Shown: positions 26,482 through 35,400, numbered from the stretch's first letter. The stretch: DNA of 64,000 nt from Pseudoduganella ginsengisoli (GCF_009720865.1 NZ_WNLA01000001.1:806001-870000), one strand, 5' to 3'. Numbers and translations are program-made. Notes: generated by a model not told the origin, from the letters alone.

Positions 26482-27234
26482 CTAATTGCGGGCAATACCG
26501 GCCTGCACGCGGTATTTCTCGATCAACCCTTCTTTCTTCATGTCTGCCAGCACCTGGCCCAGCTTCGGCGCCAGGTCGGCATGGCGCTTGTGCAAATGCG
26601 CATACACGTCGGCGCTGTCCATTAATGCCACTTTGCGGATCGGCGTATTGCGGAATTCCTCATTGGCCAGCACGGCATCGGCCACCATTTCCACGTCGAC
26701 GTAAATATCGCTGCGTCCCACTTGCAGCTTGCGCATGCCCAGCAGCGCGCTGTTGGCAACCGTCAGGCGTTCTGGCGGCACCACTTGCGGCAACTGCACG
26801 CCGGGCAATGCGACGCCATTGCGGTATTCGACGCGGAAATCCGTCTGTTTCAGCGCTTGCCAGCCATTCCCCAGCGCCAGCGGACGCGCCGCGTAAGCCG
26901 AGAAGCGGATAGCAAAATGCGGCACCGGTACTTTCAGCAATTCAGGATGCAACTGGCTGTACTCGGCGATCCGGTTGATTTCGCCGTCGGATTCACCGCT
27001 GTCAGACACCAGGCTGGAACGTTTGGCGGGATAAGCGCGGTAATCGAGCCGGTACCCCAGGCGGCCCAGCGCCTCCGTGTAAATCAGCTTGAGCCACGGC
27101 CCGAACGTGCTGTGGATTTCCGCCGCGCCAGTCAATACCAGCACCGGCCGCGTATCGGCTTGCTCCTGCGCCCACGCTGGCCACGCGCCACACACCAGCC
27201 CTGCCGCAATGCATGCCGCCGTACGGATACGCAT
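26482..27234 (-). CDS. Solute-binding-protein-like periplasmic protein, copy 1
   Basis: A 250-residue secreted protein with a signal peptide (TAACIAAGLVCGAWPAWA) and the two-lobed layout of family 3 solute-binding proteins (SBP_bac_3 type): RPVLVLTGAAE, YPAKRSSLVSDSGESDGEINR, VGRSDIYVDVEMVADAVL. No permease or ATPase gene is nearby, so it may serve as a sensor or orphan binding protein. Start ATG 27234. It lies 16 bases after a paralog on the same strand, and the two end with the same LADMKKEGLIEKYRVQAG. Confidence 0.75.
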   Translation of the reverse strand: MRIRTAACIAAGLVCGAWPAWAQEQADTRPVLVLTGAAEIHSTFGPWLKLIYTEALGRLGYRLDYRAYPAKRSSLVSDSGESDGEINRIAEYSQLHPELLKVPVPHFAIRFSAYAARPLALGNGWQALKQTDFRVEYRNGVALPGVQLPQVVPPERLTVANSALLGMRKLQVGRSDIYVDVEMVADAVLANEEFRNTPIRKVALMDSADVYAHLHKRHADLAPKLGQVLADMKKEGLIEKYRVQAGIARN

Positions 27235-27250
27235 CCTGTTATTCCCCGCG

Positions 27251-28033
27251 CTAATATTTCGCCACACCTGCCTGGACCCGGTATTTTTCAATCAAGCCTT
27301 CCTTCTTCATGTCTGCCAGTACCTGGCCCAGTTTGACAGCCAGGCCGGCGTGGCGTTTGTTCAGGTGGACATACATGTCTGTCGTTTCGATCAGCGCCAC
27401 CTTGCGGATGCCCGACCGGCGGAATTCTTCCTGCGCCAGCAGCGGCTCGATCAATACATCCACGTCGATGTAGACATCGCTGCGCCCGACTTGCAGCTTG
27501 CGCAGCCCCAACAGCGAATTATTCGCGGTGGACAGGCGGCCTGCTGGCACCAGTTGCCGCAAATGCTGTTCCGCGCGGTAGACGCCGCTGCGGTATTCCA
27601 CGCGCAAAGGGGTATCTTTAAATGCCTGCCAGCCGCCCCGCAACTCCAACGGGCGGGTCGCATAAGCCACGAAGTTGAAGGAAAAATGCGATACCGGCAC
27701 TTGCACCATTTCCGGATGCTGCAGCGCGTAACCGGCGGCCCGGTGCATTTCGCCATCAGCGCCGCCCGTATCGGACATGACACTGGAGCGCTTGGCAGGA
27801 TAGGGCCGGTAGTCAAGCCGGTAGCCAAGGCGGCCCAGCGCATCCGTGTAGATCAGGGTCAGCCAGGGGCCGACCGCATTATAGGTTTCCTGGGAGCCGC
27901 CCAGCACCAGCACGGGACGCGTATCGGCCGGCGTGCCGCCCGCGGCGGCAGGCAACGCGGGCTGCGCCTGCCCGTGGCAAACGGGCGCCAGTGCAAACAG
28001 CGCTGCTGCAGCACATATCCTGTATCCAGCCAT
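27251..28033 (-). CDS. Solute-binding-protein-like periplasmic protein, copy 2
   Basis: A 260-residue paralog of the next gene, with signal peptide (ICAAAALFALAPVCHGQA). It has the same landmarks: RPVLVLGGSQE, YPAKRSSVMSDTGGADGEMHR, VGRSDVYIDVDVLIEPLL and an almost identical last 25 residues. Start ATG 28033. The frame extends upstream 19 codons, but those overlap the hepT end. No transporter partner is present. The hepT stop is 20 bases upstream, so read-through transcription from the toxin-antitoxin pair is possible. Confidence 0.75.
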   Translation of the reverse strand: MAGYRICAAAALFALAPVCHGQAQPALPAAAGGTPADTRPVLVLGGSQETYNAVGPWLTLIYTDALGRLGYRLDYRPYPAKRSSVMSDTGGADGEMHRAAGYALQHPEMVQVPVSHFSFNFVAYATRPLELRGGWQAFKDTPLRVEYRSGVYRAEQHLRQLVPAGRLSTANNSLLGLRKLQVGRSDVYIDVDVLIEPLLAQEEFRRSGIRKVALIETTDMYVHLNKRHAGLAVKLGQVLADMKKEGLIEKYRVQAGVAKY

Positions 28034-28053
28034 GTTCGCTCCCCGAACAGGTT

Positions 28054-28488
28054 TCAGCCGCCACGGTCCTTCGTCAGGATGGCCCGGCAAAACATCAGAA
28101 AATCATCCAGATGCGTTTCAATAATTGCCATGGTAATAGGCAGCTGCAGCGCCTGGTAGTCATGAACTGCAATATTGCGGTAGCCGACCATACGTTTCAG
28201 CACCTCTGCCAGCGGCGTGGCAATCCAGCCTCCTGCCGCCAACAGTGTAAAGACATCGCGGGAACTTTGCGGAACACCCAGCTTGTCGCGCCGTACCAGA
28301 TGCTGCCCAACATCGAGGGCCGCGTCACAGGCGCGCTGGATATTCAAAATAGCCGCATCCTGGCGCGTCTGATCGATGGCAAACGTGGCAGGGTCCTTGG
28401 CATATTCTTCGCGCGCGCGGGCAACGCGACGTTCGATCGTTGCCACCTTATCGATGATAATGTCGTCACTGATGCGCTGTGCTGCCAT
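28054..28488 (-). CDS. HepT-like ribonuclease toxin (DUF86)
   Basis: A 144-residue all-helical protein of the HepT family, the toxin of HepT/MntA modules. The catalytic R-x4-6-H motif is seen as YRNIAVHDY, with the family's IQRACDAALDVGQHLV helix. ATG 28488 has GGATGGAAG just upstream; ATG 28500 is an alternative. It overlaps the 3' end of the mntA-like gene by 23 bases. The antitoxin gene is frameshifted here (see 28466-28886), so how this toxin is kept harmless is open. HepT cleaves tRNA or other RNA and is silenced by MntA AMPylation of its Tyr. Confidence 0.82.
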   Translation of the reverse strand: MAAQRISDDIIIDKVATIERRVARAREEYAKDPATFAIDQTRQDAAILNIQRACDAALDVGQHLVRRDKLGVPQSSRDVFTLLAAGGWIATPLAEVLKRMVGYRNIAVHDYQALQLPITMAIIETHLDDFLMFCRAILTKDRGG

Positions 28489-28886
28489 ACACACTTCCAT
28501 CCTTTTGAATGTCCTGCATCAATCCCGCCCGCGCCTCATCCAATGCAGTTTTCTCACTGAGTACCATACATTCAAACTGCTCAGTGGATAAGCCGCTGCT
28601 CCACAAACGGCGGCCTGTCGTCACCACCTGGTATTGCATGACTGTCGAAGCACTGCGCAAATCCACCAGGTCGACATCACAGTCGAGCGTTGACGCCAGC
28701 CCCTGCCCGATATTCCATACTTGTGGCGGGTCCAGCCGCGCGCCCGGCAAGACTGCAAGGTCCAGGTCGCTGCCGCGGTTCGCCGTGCCCTGCGCATGGC
28801 TGCCAAATAAATAAATAGATGGCTTGCACGGACGGCAGTGCCGCTCGCAGCAAAGCCACGATTTCCTGTTCCGGCACTCGGTCCAT
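28466..28886 (-). pseudogene. MntA-like nucleotidyltransferase antitoxin, frameshifted at an (ATTT)3 repeat
   Basis: The gene starts at ATG 28886 (GGGAG 9 bases upstream) as MDRVPEQEIVALLRAALPS, then reaches VQAIYLF. At 28805-28816 the coding strand has three ATTT units. Removing one unit restores IYLFGSHAQGTANRGSDLDLAVL, the nucleotidyltransferase motif GSx3Gx5SDxDL. With three units the frame shifts and the AMPylating core is out of frame. The core itself stays open to 28466 and could be read from an upstream TTG (28924), though without a family-like N-terminus. It may be a phase-variable, recently inactivated or mis-sequenced gene. Confidence 0.75.
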
Positions 28887-28902
28887 AAAAAAGCTCCCAA
28901 CA

Positions 28903-28937
28903 AGAAAAAAGCGGACAATGCCAAGGCATGGTCCGCT
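28903..28937 (-). terminator. Rho-independent terminator of purM
   Basis: On the minus strand, a 13-bp stem (AGCGGACCATGCC/GGCATTGTCCGCT, one mismatch) is followed by TTTTTT, 35 bases beyond the purM stop. The mntA ATG lies 17 bases further on, so the toxin-antitoxin pair probably has its own weak promoter or relies on read-through. Confidence 0.85.
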
Positions 28938-28971
28938 CTCAGGCATCACAGGCGCAAGCGCCTTGCCAACA

Positions 28972-30015
28972 TTACACCACGATCGTCTGGTGCTCGCCAT
29001 CCTGGCGTGCGCGGATTTTACCGATGCGGTACACGGTTTCACCGGCGGCTTTCAGCTGCGCTTCCGCCGCATCTGCGTTTTCAGCCGATACGATGACGGT
29101 CATGCCGATACCGCAGTTGAACACGCGGTGCATTTCCGCATCCGCCACGCCGCCGTGTTGCTGCAGCCACTGGAACAGCGGTGGCATGGTCCACGATTTG
29201 CCATCCAGTTCGCACGTCAGGTGCTCTTGCAGCACGCGTGGAATGTTTTCCACCAGGCCGCCGCCGGTGATGTGCACCAAACCTTTGACTTCCATCGAAG
29301 CCATCAGCGCCAGCAGCGGTTTCACGTAAATACGGGTTGGTTCCATCAGCACGTCAGCCAGCTTGCGGCCGTGGAAGTCGGCTTCCAGGTCTGGTTTTGC
29401 CACTTCGATAATCTTGCGTACCAGCGAATAACCGTTCGAGTGGGCGCCCGACGACGCCAGGCCCAGTACCACGTCGCCCGGAGCAATCTTGGTGCCGTCA
29501 ATGATGTTGGCCTTTTCCACGACGCCGACCGCGAAACCGGCCAGGTCGTATTCACCGGCCGGGTACATGCTCGGCATTTCAGCGGTTTCACCACCGATCA
29601 GCGCGGCGCCGGCTTGTTCGCAACCCTGGGCGATGCCTTTGACCACGGCAGTCGCTTGTGGCACGTCCAGCTTGCCGCAGGCGAAGTAGTCGAGGAAGAA
29701 CAGCGGCTCGGCGCCCTGCACCAGGATGTCGTTGACGCTCATGGCCACCAGGTCGATACCGACGGTGTCGTGGCGGTTCAGTTCAAATGCCAGTTTCAGC
29801 TTGGTGCCGACGCCGTCCGTGCCGGACACCAGGACTGGCTCCTTGTACTTCTTGCTGATCTCGAACATGGCGCCAAAGCCGCCAATGCCTGCCATCACGC
29901 CTTCGCGCATGGTGCGCTTGGCAAACGGCTTGATCGCATCAACTAAGGCGTCACCCGCGTCGATATCGACGCCGGCGTCACGGTAGGACAAGGAAACATT
30001 AGAAGTTTGGCTCAT
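28972..30015 (-). CDS. purM: Phosphoribosylformylglycinamidine cyclo-ligase
   Basis: AIR synthetase, fifth step of purine synthesis. The product is 347 residues from [22 protein letters not shown], with [52 protein letters not shown] and [12 protein letters not shown]. The frame is open 40 codons further upstream, but the family begins at ATG 30015. Divergent from the PerM-type gene over 148 bases. Confidence 0.97.
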   Translation of the reverse strand: MSQTSNVSLSYRDAGVDIDAGDALVDAIKPFAKRTMREGVMAGIGGFGAMFEISKKYKEPVLVSGTDGVGTKLKLAFELNRHDTVGIDLVAMSVNDILVQGAEPLFFLDYFACGKLDVPQATAVVKGIAQGCEQAGAALIGGETAEMPSMYPAGEYDLAGFAVGVVEKANIIDGTKIAPGDVVLGLASSGAHSNGYSLVRKIIEVAKPDLEADFHGRKLADVLMEPTRIYVKPLLALMASMEVKGLVHITGGGLVENIPRVLQEHLTCELDGKSWTMPPLFQWLQQHGGVADAEMHRVFNCGIGMTVIVSAENADAAEAQLKAAGETVYRIGKIRARQDGEHQTIVV

Positions 30016-30163
30016 GGTGTATTTCGCAGCGGAGGCGGTAAAATAGAAGGCGGTGGCCGCTTCTAACGCTTTTGACATTAGCAACGGCAAGACCGCTATT
30101 CTATCAAAATGCCTGCTCATCGACTGTGCAATCACCCATTTTTAGCCAAAAATCCCCATCCCC

Positions 30164-31246
30164 ATGCCTTTTCCCCTCTCGGTAGAACAGAAGCAGACGG
30201 TATTCTGGGTGGCGGTTTGGGGCGCATTCTGGCTGCTTTTACTGGCGCTCGGGCCGATTTTGACGCCTTTTTTAGCGGCAGCCATCATTGCCTATGCATT
30301 AAATCCCGGCGTCGACCGGCTGGAACGCGTGCGGCTGGGACGAGTCGGCGTGCCCCGCGCGCTGGCGGTCGTGATTGTCGTCGTGCTGTTCCTGGCCACC
30401 ATCATGGCGCTGGGCCTGATCGTGGCGCCCGTGCTGCAGCGTGAAATTCCCCTGCTGCAGGCGCAAATTCCCGCCTTCATGGCCAAGGCCAATGACACGC
30501 TGGGTCCGCGCCTGCGCGAAATGGGCATCAACGTGCCCACCGACAGCGCCGGTATCAAAGAGTTAATGACACAGCAACTGGCGTCGTCCGGCGATGAAAT
30601 CTGGCGTTCGCTGCTGACGTGGGGCCGCGCCGGCGGCACCGCTGTGCTGGGCTGGCTGTTTATTGTGCTGCTGGTGCCCGTGCTGCTGTTTTACCTGCTG
30701 CTGGACTGGCACAAGGTGATTGCCCGCATTGCCGACTGCGTGCCGCGCCGCTATATCGGCCGCACCATCGCCATGGCGGAAGAAGTCGACTCGCTGCTGG
30801 CGCAATACCTGCGCGGCCAGTTGCTGGTGATGCTGGTGCTGGCCGTGTATTACTCGGTGTCGCTGATGATTGCCGGTTTTGACGTGGCGCTGCCGGTCGG
30901 CATCCTGACCGGCTTGCTGGTGTTTATTCCCTACCTGGGCTTCGGCCTGGGCCTGGTGCTGGCGCTGATTGCCGCCGTGCTGCAATTTACCGACTGGAGC
31001 GGCTTGATTGCCGTGGCCATCATTTACGGCTCAGGACAAGTCATCGAAGGCTTTTTCCTGACGCCGCGCCTGGTGGGCGAGCGCATCGGCTTGAATCCTT
31101 TGGCCGTGATTTTCGCATTATTGGCGTTTGGACAACTGTTTGGCTTCGTCGGCGTACTGCTGGCGCTGCCCGCTTCCGCCATCCTGATGGTGGCTTTCAA
31201 GCACTTGCGCCGCCACTACCTGTCTTCCAGCTTTTATAATGCGTAG
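30164..31246 (+). CDS. AI-2E/PerM family inner-membrane transporter
   Basis: A 360-residue protein with about eight hydrophobic helices and the family features PILTPFLAAAIIAYALNPGVDRLERV, the soluble middle part after VLQREIPLLQAQIPAF, and the C-terminal GLLVFIPYLGFGLG and LTPRLVGERIGLNPL. PerM homologs adjacent to hda are common in proteobacteria; the transported substrate is unknown. hda starts 33 bases after its stop. Confidence 0.88.
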   Translation: MPFPLSVEQKQTVFWVAVWGAFWLLLLALGPILTPFLAAAIIAYALNPGVDRLERVRLGRVGVPRALAVVIVVVLFLATIMALGLIVAPVLQREIPLLQAQIPAFMAKANDTLGPRLREMGINVPTDSAGIKELMTQQLASSGDEIWRSLLTWGRAGGTAVLGWLFIVLLVPVLLFYLLLDWHKVIARIADCVPRRYIGRTIAMAEEVDSLLAQYLRGQLLVMLVLAVYYSVSLMIAGFDVALPVGILTGLLVFIPYLGFGLGLVLALIAAVLQFTDWSGLIAVAIIYGSGQVIEGFFLTPRLVGERIGLNPLAVIFALLAFGQLFGFVGVLLALPASAILMVAFKHLRRHYLSSSFYNA

Positions 31247-31279
31247 TGTGATGAAGAATACGACGCAAGGGCAAAGGCA

Positions 31280-31948
31280 ATGAAACAACTGGTGCTGGAT
31301 TTAGGCGCCGAGCCGGTGCTCACCCTCGATTCTTTCGAAGTGGGACAAAATGCGGAAGTCGCGGCGCTGATGCGCCAGTTCGAAGACCGCACGTCGCGCG
31401 AGCATTTCGCCTATATCTGGGGCGACATGGGCGCCGGCAAGAGCCACTTGCTGCGTGCATTGGGCGCGGCCGACCGCGCCCGCTACATCTCGCCGTTTTC
31501 CATTGAATCGGAATTCGTCTATTCGCCGGACATCGACCTGTACCTGCTCGATGACTGTGAAAAGCTGTCGCCGCTGGCGCAGATCGACGCATTCGCGCTG
31601 TTCAATGAAATCCGCGCCAATAACGCCTTCATGGTGTGCAGCGGGGCCGTCGCGCCGGCCGTGCTGCCTGTCCGTGAAGACTTGCGGACCCGCATGGGCT
31701 GGGGTCTGATCTACCGTTTGCACAGCCTGACGGACGATGAAAAGATTGCCGCTTTGACCACAGCGGCGGCGGCCCGGGGATTGACGCTGTCGGCCGGCGT
31801 GTTACCCTATTTGCTTTCCCATTACCGGCGTGACATGAGTTCACTGTCTGAAATGCTGGATGCGCTGGACCGCTATTCCCTCGAAACCCAACGCCCGATT
31901 ACCCTGCCGCTGCTGCGCGAGTGGCTGCAGGAACAAGCTGAAAAATGA
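31280..31948 (+). CDS. hda: DnaA regulatory inactivator Hda
   Basis: With the DNA-loaded beta clamp, it stimulates ATP hydrolysis by DnaA and so limits re-initiation. It is 222 residues: an N-terminal clamp-binding peptide (QLVLDL, residues 3-8), a DnaA-like AAA+ domain with GDMGAGKSHLLRAL and the Walker B-like LYLLDDCEKL, a sensor region ALPVREDLRTRMGWGL, and a C-terminal helical lid. The stop overlaps the next gene by ATGA. A hda-HAD-pcnB-folK string is a familiar betaproteobacterial arrangement. Confidence 0.93.
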   Translation: MKQLVLDLGAEPVLTLDSFEVGQNAEVAALMRQFEDRTSREHFAYIWGDMGAGKSHLLRALGAADRARYISPFSIESEFVYSPDIDLYLLDDCEKLSPLAQIDAFALFNEIRANNAFMVCSGAVAPAVLPVREDLRTRMGWGLIYRLHSLTDDEKIAALTTAAAARGLTLSAGVLPYLLSHYRRDMSSLSEMLDALDRYSLETQRPITLPLLREWLQEQAEK

Positions 31949-32619
31949 TGAAACTCGCCCTGTTTGACCTCGACCACACCCTGCTGCCGATTGATTCCGA
32001 TTTCGAATGGGGACAATTCCTGTGCCGCATCGGCGCCGTCGATGCGCAAGAATTCGCCCGCCGCAATGAAGGCTTTTTCGCCCAATACCAGGCCGGCACC
32101 CTGGATCCGGTCGAATACCTGGAATTTTCGCTGGGTACCCTGGCCAGCTTCCCGCGCGCCAAGCTCGATGACATGCAGGCGCAATTCATGCGCGAAGTGA
32201 TTACCCCGGCGATCCGCCCTGCCGCGAAAGCGCTGCTGCAACAGCACCTGGACGCGGGCGACCTGGTGGCCATCGTGACGGCCACCAACCACTTCGTGAC
32301 GAAACCGATTGCCGATGCGCTGGGCGTGGAGCACTTGATTGCCGCCATGCCGGAAACCACGGCGGACGGCACGATCACGGGCAAGCTGCTGGGCACGCCG
32401 ACGCAAGGCGCCGGCAAAGTCACCCACACCAAAGCGTGGCTGGAAAAGCTGGGCAAGCGCCTGGAAGACTTTGAAAGCTCGCATTTCTACAGCGATTCGC
32501 ACAACGACATTCCGCTGATGTCGGTGGTGACGCATCCGGTTGCCTGCAACCCGAACGCCGCCCTGACCAGCCACGCCGCCGCACAAGGCTGGCCTACCAT
32601 CCATTTGTTCAATGATTAA
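31945..32619 (+). CDS. HAD-IB family phosphatase (SerB-like)
   Basis: A 224-residue HAD hydrolase. Motif I is LFDLDHTLLP (nucleophile and general-acid Asp), motif II IVTATNHF, and motif III/IV a Lys region followed by YSDSHNDIPLM. It belongs to subfamily IB with phosphoserine phosphatase-like and histidinol-phosphatase-like members; the substrate is not evident. It overlaps hda by 4 bases and pcnB by 8 bases, so it is translationally coupled on both sides. Confidence 0.88.
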   Translation: MMKLALFDLDHTLLPIDSDFEWGQFLCRIGAVDAQEFARRNEGFFAQYQAGTLDPVEYLEFSLGTLASFPRAKLDDMQAQFMREVITPAIRPAAKALLQQHLDAGDLVAIVTATNHFVTKPIADALGVEHLIAAMPETTADGTITGKLLGTPTQGAGKVTHTKAWLEKLGKRLEDFESSHFYSDSHNDIPLMSVVTHPVACNPNAALTSHAAAQGWPTIHLFND

Positions 32620-34009
32620 GAAACTGATCCGCAAAATCCTTGGTGTCAAAGGCAAGGAAGCTTCGCGCGGCCCTGTGATCCTGGGCCCGCAACAGCATGG
32701 CATCGACCCGAAGCTGCTGTCGAATAACGCCGTGCGCGTCACCAGCACCCTGCAGGAAGCGGGTTTCCAAGCCTTCGTGGTTGGCGGCGCCGTGCGCGAC
32801 CTGCTGCTGGGCGTGAAGCCGAAAGACTTCGACATCGCCACCAACGCCACGCCGGAACAAGTCAAGCGCCTGTTCCGCCGTGCGTTCATCATCGGCAAAC
32901 GGTTCCAGATCGTGCACGTGATGTTTGGCCAGGATTTGCTGGAAGTGACGACCTTCCGCGGTCCTGCCGTCGATAACGCGCCGAAAGATGAACACGGCCG
33001 CGTGCTGCGCGATAACACTTTCGGCACGCAGGCGGAAGACGCGGAACGCCGCGACTTCACCGTCAACGCCATGTATTACAACCCGGCCACGCAGGAAGTG
33101 CTGGATTACCATGGCGGGATCGAAGACATCCGCGCCAAGACCTTGCGCATCATTGGCGTGCCGGAAGCACGCTACCGCGAAGATCCGGTACGCATGCTGC
33201 GCGTAGTGCGCTTTGCCGCCAAGCTGCAATTCACGATCGAGCCACACACGGCCGCGCCGATCCGCGTGATGGCGCCGCTGATCAACAACGTGCCGGCGGC
33301 GCGCGTGTTCGATGAGATGCTGAAGTTGCTGATGTCGGGCCAGGCGCTGGCCTGCCTGCAGCAATTGCGCAAGGAAGGCTTGCACCACGGCCTGCTGCCG
33401 CTGCTGGACGTTGTCCTGGAACAGCCGCTGGGCTTCAAGTTCGTCACCCTGGCGCTCGACTCCACCGACCGCCGCATCCATGCTGGCAAGACCGTATCGC
33501 CGGGCTTCCTGTTTGCGTCCTTGCTGTGGCACCAGGTGCTGGAAAAGTGGAACGCGTATCTGGCTGCGGGCGAGTTCCCTATCCCTGCCCTGCACCAGGC
33601 AGCGGACGACGTGCTGGATTCGCAAACGGAAAAACTGGCCTTGCAGCGCAAGATTGGTTCCGACATGCGCGACATCTGGGCCATGCAGCCGCGCTTCGAG
33701 CGCCGTACCGGCAAAAACCCGTACAAGCTGCTGGAACACACGCGCTTCCGCGCCGGCTACGACTTCCTGCTGCTGCGCTGCGCGTCCGGCGAAATCGATG
33801 CGGAACTGGGCCAGTGGTGGACCGCATTCTACGAGGGCGACGAGACTGTGCGCGAAAACCTGGTTGCCGGCCTGCACACGCAATCGCATGGCGGTGGCGG
33901 CGGCGCCAAACGCAAACGCCCGCCGCGCCGTGGCCCGCGCAACCGTGACCGGGAAGGCGGTAACGACAGCCGCAGCGACAGCGCACCAGTACATTCCGAT
34001 GGCGAGTGA
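32612..34009 (+). CDS. pcnB: Poly(A) polymerase I PcnB
   Basis: Adds poly(A) tails to RNA 3' ends, promoting decay. The product is 465 residues: class II nucleotidyltransferase head (VVGGAVRDLLLGVKPKDFDIATNATP with catalytic aspartates), RRAFIIGKRFQIVHV, RRDFTVNAMYYNP, the RMLRVVRFAAKL helix, and a basic C-terminal tail rich in Gly/Lys/Arg typical of PcnB rather than CCA enzyme. The start overlaps the HAD stop. folK follows after 4 bases. Confidence 0.94.
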   Translation: MIKKLIRKILGVKGKEASRGPVILGPQQHGIDPKLLSNNAVRVTSTLQEAGFQAFVVGGAVRDLLLGVKPKDFDIATNATPEQVKRLFRRAFIIGKRFQIVHVMFGQDLLEVTTFRGPAVDNAPKDEHGRVLRDNTFGTQAEDAERRDFTVNAMYYNPATQEVLDYHGGIEDIRAKTLRIIGVPEARYREDPVRMLRVVRFAAKLQFTIEPHTAAPIRVMAPLINNVPAARVFDEMLKLLMSGQALACLQQLRKEGLHHGLLPLLDVVLEQPLGFKFVTLALDSTDRRIHAGKTVSPGFLFASLLWHQVLEKWNAYLAAGEFPIPALHQAADDVLDSQTEKLALQRKIGSDMRDIWAMQPRFERRTGKNPYKLLEHTRFRAGYDFLLLRCASGEIDAELGQWWTAFYEGDETVRENLVAGLHTQSHGGGGGAKRKRPPRRGPRNRDREGGNDSRSDSAPVHSDGE

Positions 34010-34013
34010 CCGC

Positions 34014-34496
34014 ATGGCGGTGATTGCTTACATCGGCATCGGCGCCAACCTGGGCGATGCGCGCGCCAATGTGCTCGACGCGGTCGAGCGCTTAAAACGG
34101 GCGCCCGGCTGCGTGGTGACGGCCGTCTCCAGCCTGTACCACACGGCGCCCATCGATTCGTCCGGCGACGATTACATCAATGCGGTGGCCTGCGTCGACA
34201 CGACGCTGGACGCGCACGCGCTGCTGCAAACCCTGCACGATATCGAGCAAGCCCATGGCCGCGAGCGCCCGTACCGCAATGCGCCGCGCACGCTGGACCT
34301 GGACTTGCTGCTGTTTGGGCAAGAGCAGATCGCGTCGCCCACGCTGACCGTACCGCACCCGCGCATGTGCGACCGCGCCTTCGTGCTGGTGCCGCTGCTG
34401 GAAATCGCTCCCGATATCCACATTCCAGGCCGCGCCGCTGCGCGCTGTTTTGCATCATCTGTCCAAGACCAGGCCATCACCAAGGAGACTGTATGA
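34014..34496 (+). CDS. folK: 6-hydroxymethyl-7,8-dihydropterin pyrophosphokinase
   Basis: Folate synthesis: transfers pyrophosphate from ATP to hydroxymethyl-dihydropterin. It is 160 residues with AYIGIGANLGDARANV, SSLYHTAPI, ERPYRNAPRTLDLDLLLFG (the HPPK signature) and VPHPRMCDRAFVLVPLLEI. The ATG at 34014 is chosen; another in-frame ATG lies at 33999 inside the pcnB end. The stop overlaps the yggL start (ATGA, 34493-34496). Confidence 0.93.
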   Translation: MAVIAYIGIGANLGDARANVLDAVERLKRAPGCVVTAVSSLYHTAPIDSSGDDYINAVACVDTTLDAHALLQTLHDIEQAHGRERPYRNAPRTLDLDLLLFGQEQIASPTLTVPHPRMCDRAFVLVPLLEIAPDIHIPGRAAARCFASSVQDQAITKETV

Positions 34497-34873
34497 CCAC
34501 CCTGCGCCAACCATCGCAGCGCCGCCTGCGCAACACCAACAACCGCCAGCAAAAGAAACTGCACCTGGGCGACTATAAACAGCTGCGCGGCGACATCTCC
34601 GTGCGCTTCAAGCACGTGCTGGACAGCGCGGCCTTTGAAGCGTGGCTGGGCGCGTGGATCGAGTGGGTCGAAGCGAACCACCTGTACGTGGCCTGCTTCG
34701 GCGGCGGCCAGCCTTTTGCCGCTACCGACGGCATGCTGATTGGCGAAAAATCGCTGACGCAGGAACAGCTCGACGCTGCAGTGGCATGGCTGAAAGGCCG
34801 TCCGGAAGTGGCGGAAGTCACGCAAGCGGTGCTGCGCGATGCAACGTACGACGAGTTCAAGTCCGTCGAGTAA
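34493..34873 (+). CDS. yggL: YggL family 50S ribosome-binding protein (DUF469)
   Basis: A 126-residue basic protein with the family motif RRLRNTNNRQQKKLHLGDY and a two-layer C-terminal part. In E. coli, YggL binds 50S subunits and affects assembly; the N-terminal repeat of Arg/Asn/Gln here is slightly longer than usual. Strong AAGGAG lies 7 bases before ATG 34493, which overlaps folK. A 38-base perfect-arm hairpin follows 21 bases after the stop. Confidence 0.85.
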   Translation: MTTLRQPSQRRLRNTNNRQQKKLHLGDYKQLRGDISVRFKHVLDSAAFEAWLGAWIEWVEANHLYVACFGGGQPFAATDGMLIGEKSLTQEQLDAAVAWLKGRPEVAEVTQAVLRDATYDEFKSVE

Positions 34874-34894
34874 TTCCTTCAGTAACACCATTCC

Positions 34895-34932
34895 GTATCC
34901 CAAACGGAGACTATCGTCTCTATTTGGGATAC
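34895..34932. other. Strong two-tier hairpin between yggL and the DUF486 gene
   Basis: Outer arms GTATCCCAAA and TTTGGGATAC (10 bp, perfect) enclose inner arms GAGAC/GTCTC around a TATC loop. No T-run follows on either strand, so it is not a standard terminator. It could be an RNA processing or attenuation element in the 5' leader of the next gene, or a protein-binding palindrome. Confidence 0.6.
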
Positions 34933-34951
34933 ACCTCACCCCGACATTCCC

Positions 34952-35299
34952 ATGAACATCCCCGTCCTCCTGCAAACGGCCGGCCTGCTGATCCTGTCCA
35001 ACATCTTCATGACTGTAGCCTGGTACGGCCACCTGAAAAGCCTGAACAACAAGGCATGGTATATCGCGGCCATCGTCAGCTGGGGCATTGCGCTGTTTGA
35101 ATACCTGCTGCAAGTCCCGGCCAACCGCATCGGCTATACGCAGTTTTCGCTGGCCCAGCTGAAAATCATGCAGGAAGCCATCACCCTCGCCGTGTTCGTG
35201 CCGTTTGCCATGATTTACATGGGCCAGCCATTTAAAACCGACTATATCTGGGCGGCCTTGTGCCTGATCGGCGCCGTCTACTTCATTTTCCGCAACTAA
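34952..35299 (+). CDS. DUF486/DMT family small membrane protein
   Basis: A 115-residue inner-membrane protein with four helices (LLQTAGLLILSNIFMTVAWYGHL, WYIAAIVSWGIALFEYLLQVPANRIGY, ITLAVFVPFAMIYMG, YIWAALCLIGAVYFIF). This is the DUF486 family, placed in the drug/metabolite transporter superfamily; no substrate is known. The hairpin at 34895-34932 lies just upstream. The 101 bases to panB hold its likely promoter. Confidence 0.87.
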   Translation: MNIPVLLQTAGLLILSNIFMTVAWYGHLKSLNNKAWYIAAIVSWGIALFEYLLQVPANRIGYTQFSLAQLKIMQEAITLAVFVPFAMIYMGQPFKTDYIWAALCLIGAVYFIFRN

Positions 35300-35400
35300 T
35301 TGCAAATAAGAAACTTCGAGGCCGCGCTCAGAAAAGAATGACCGTTCAGAGTTAGAATACGCGGTCCGCGGTCCGCCGCGATCTTTACTCGAGGAACACC

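Noticed and set aside
33411-34013. Long in-frame extension upstream of folK
   Set aside because: It reads pcnB in another frame; HPPK proteins begin at MAVIAYIGIGANLG.
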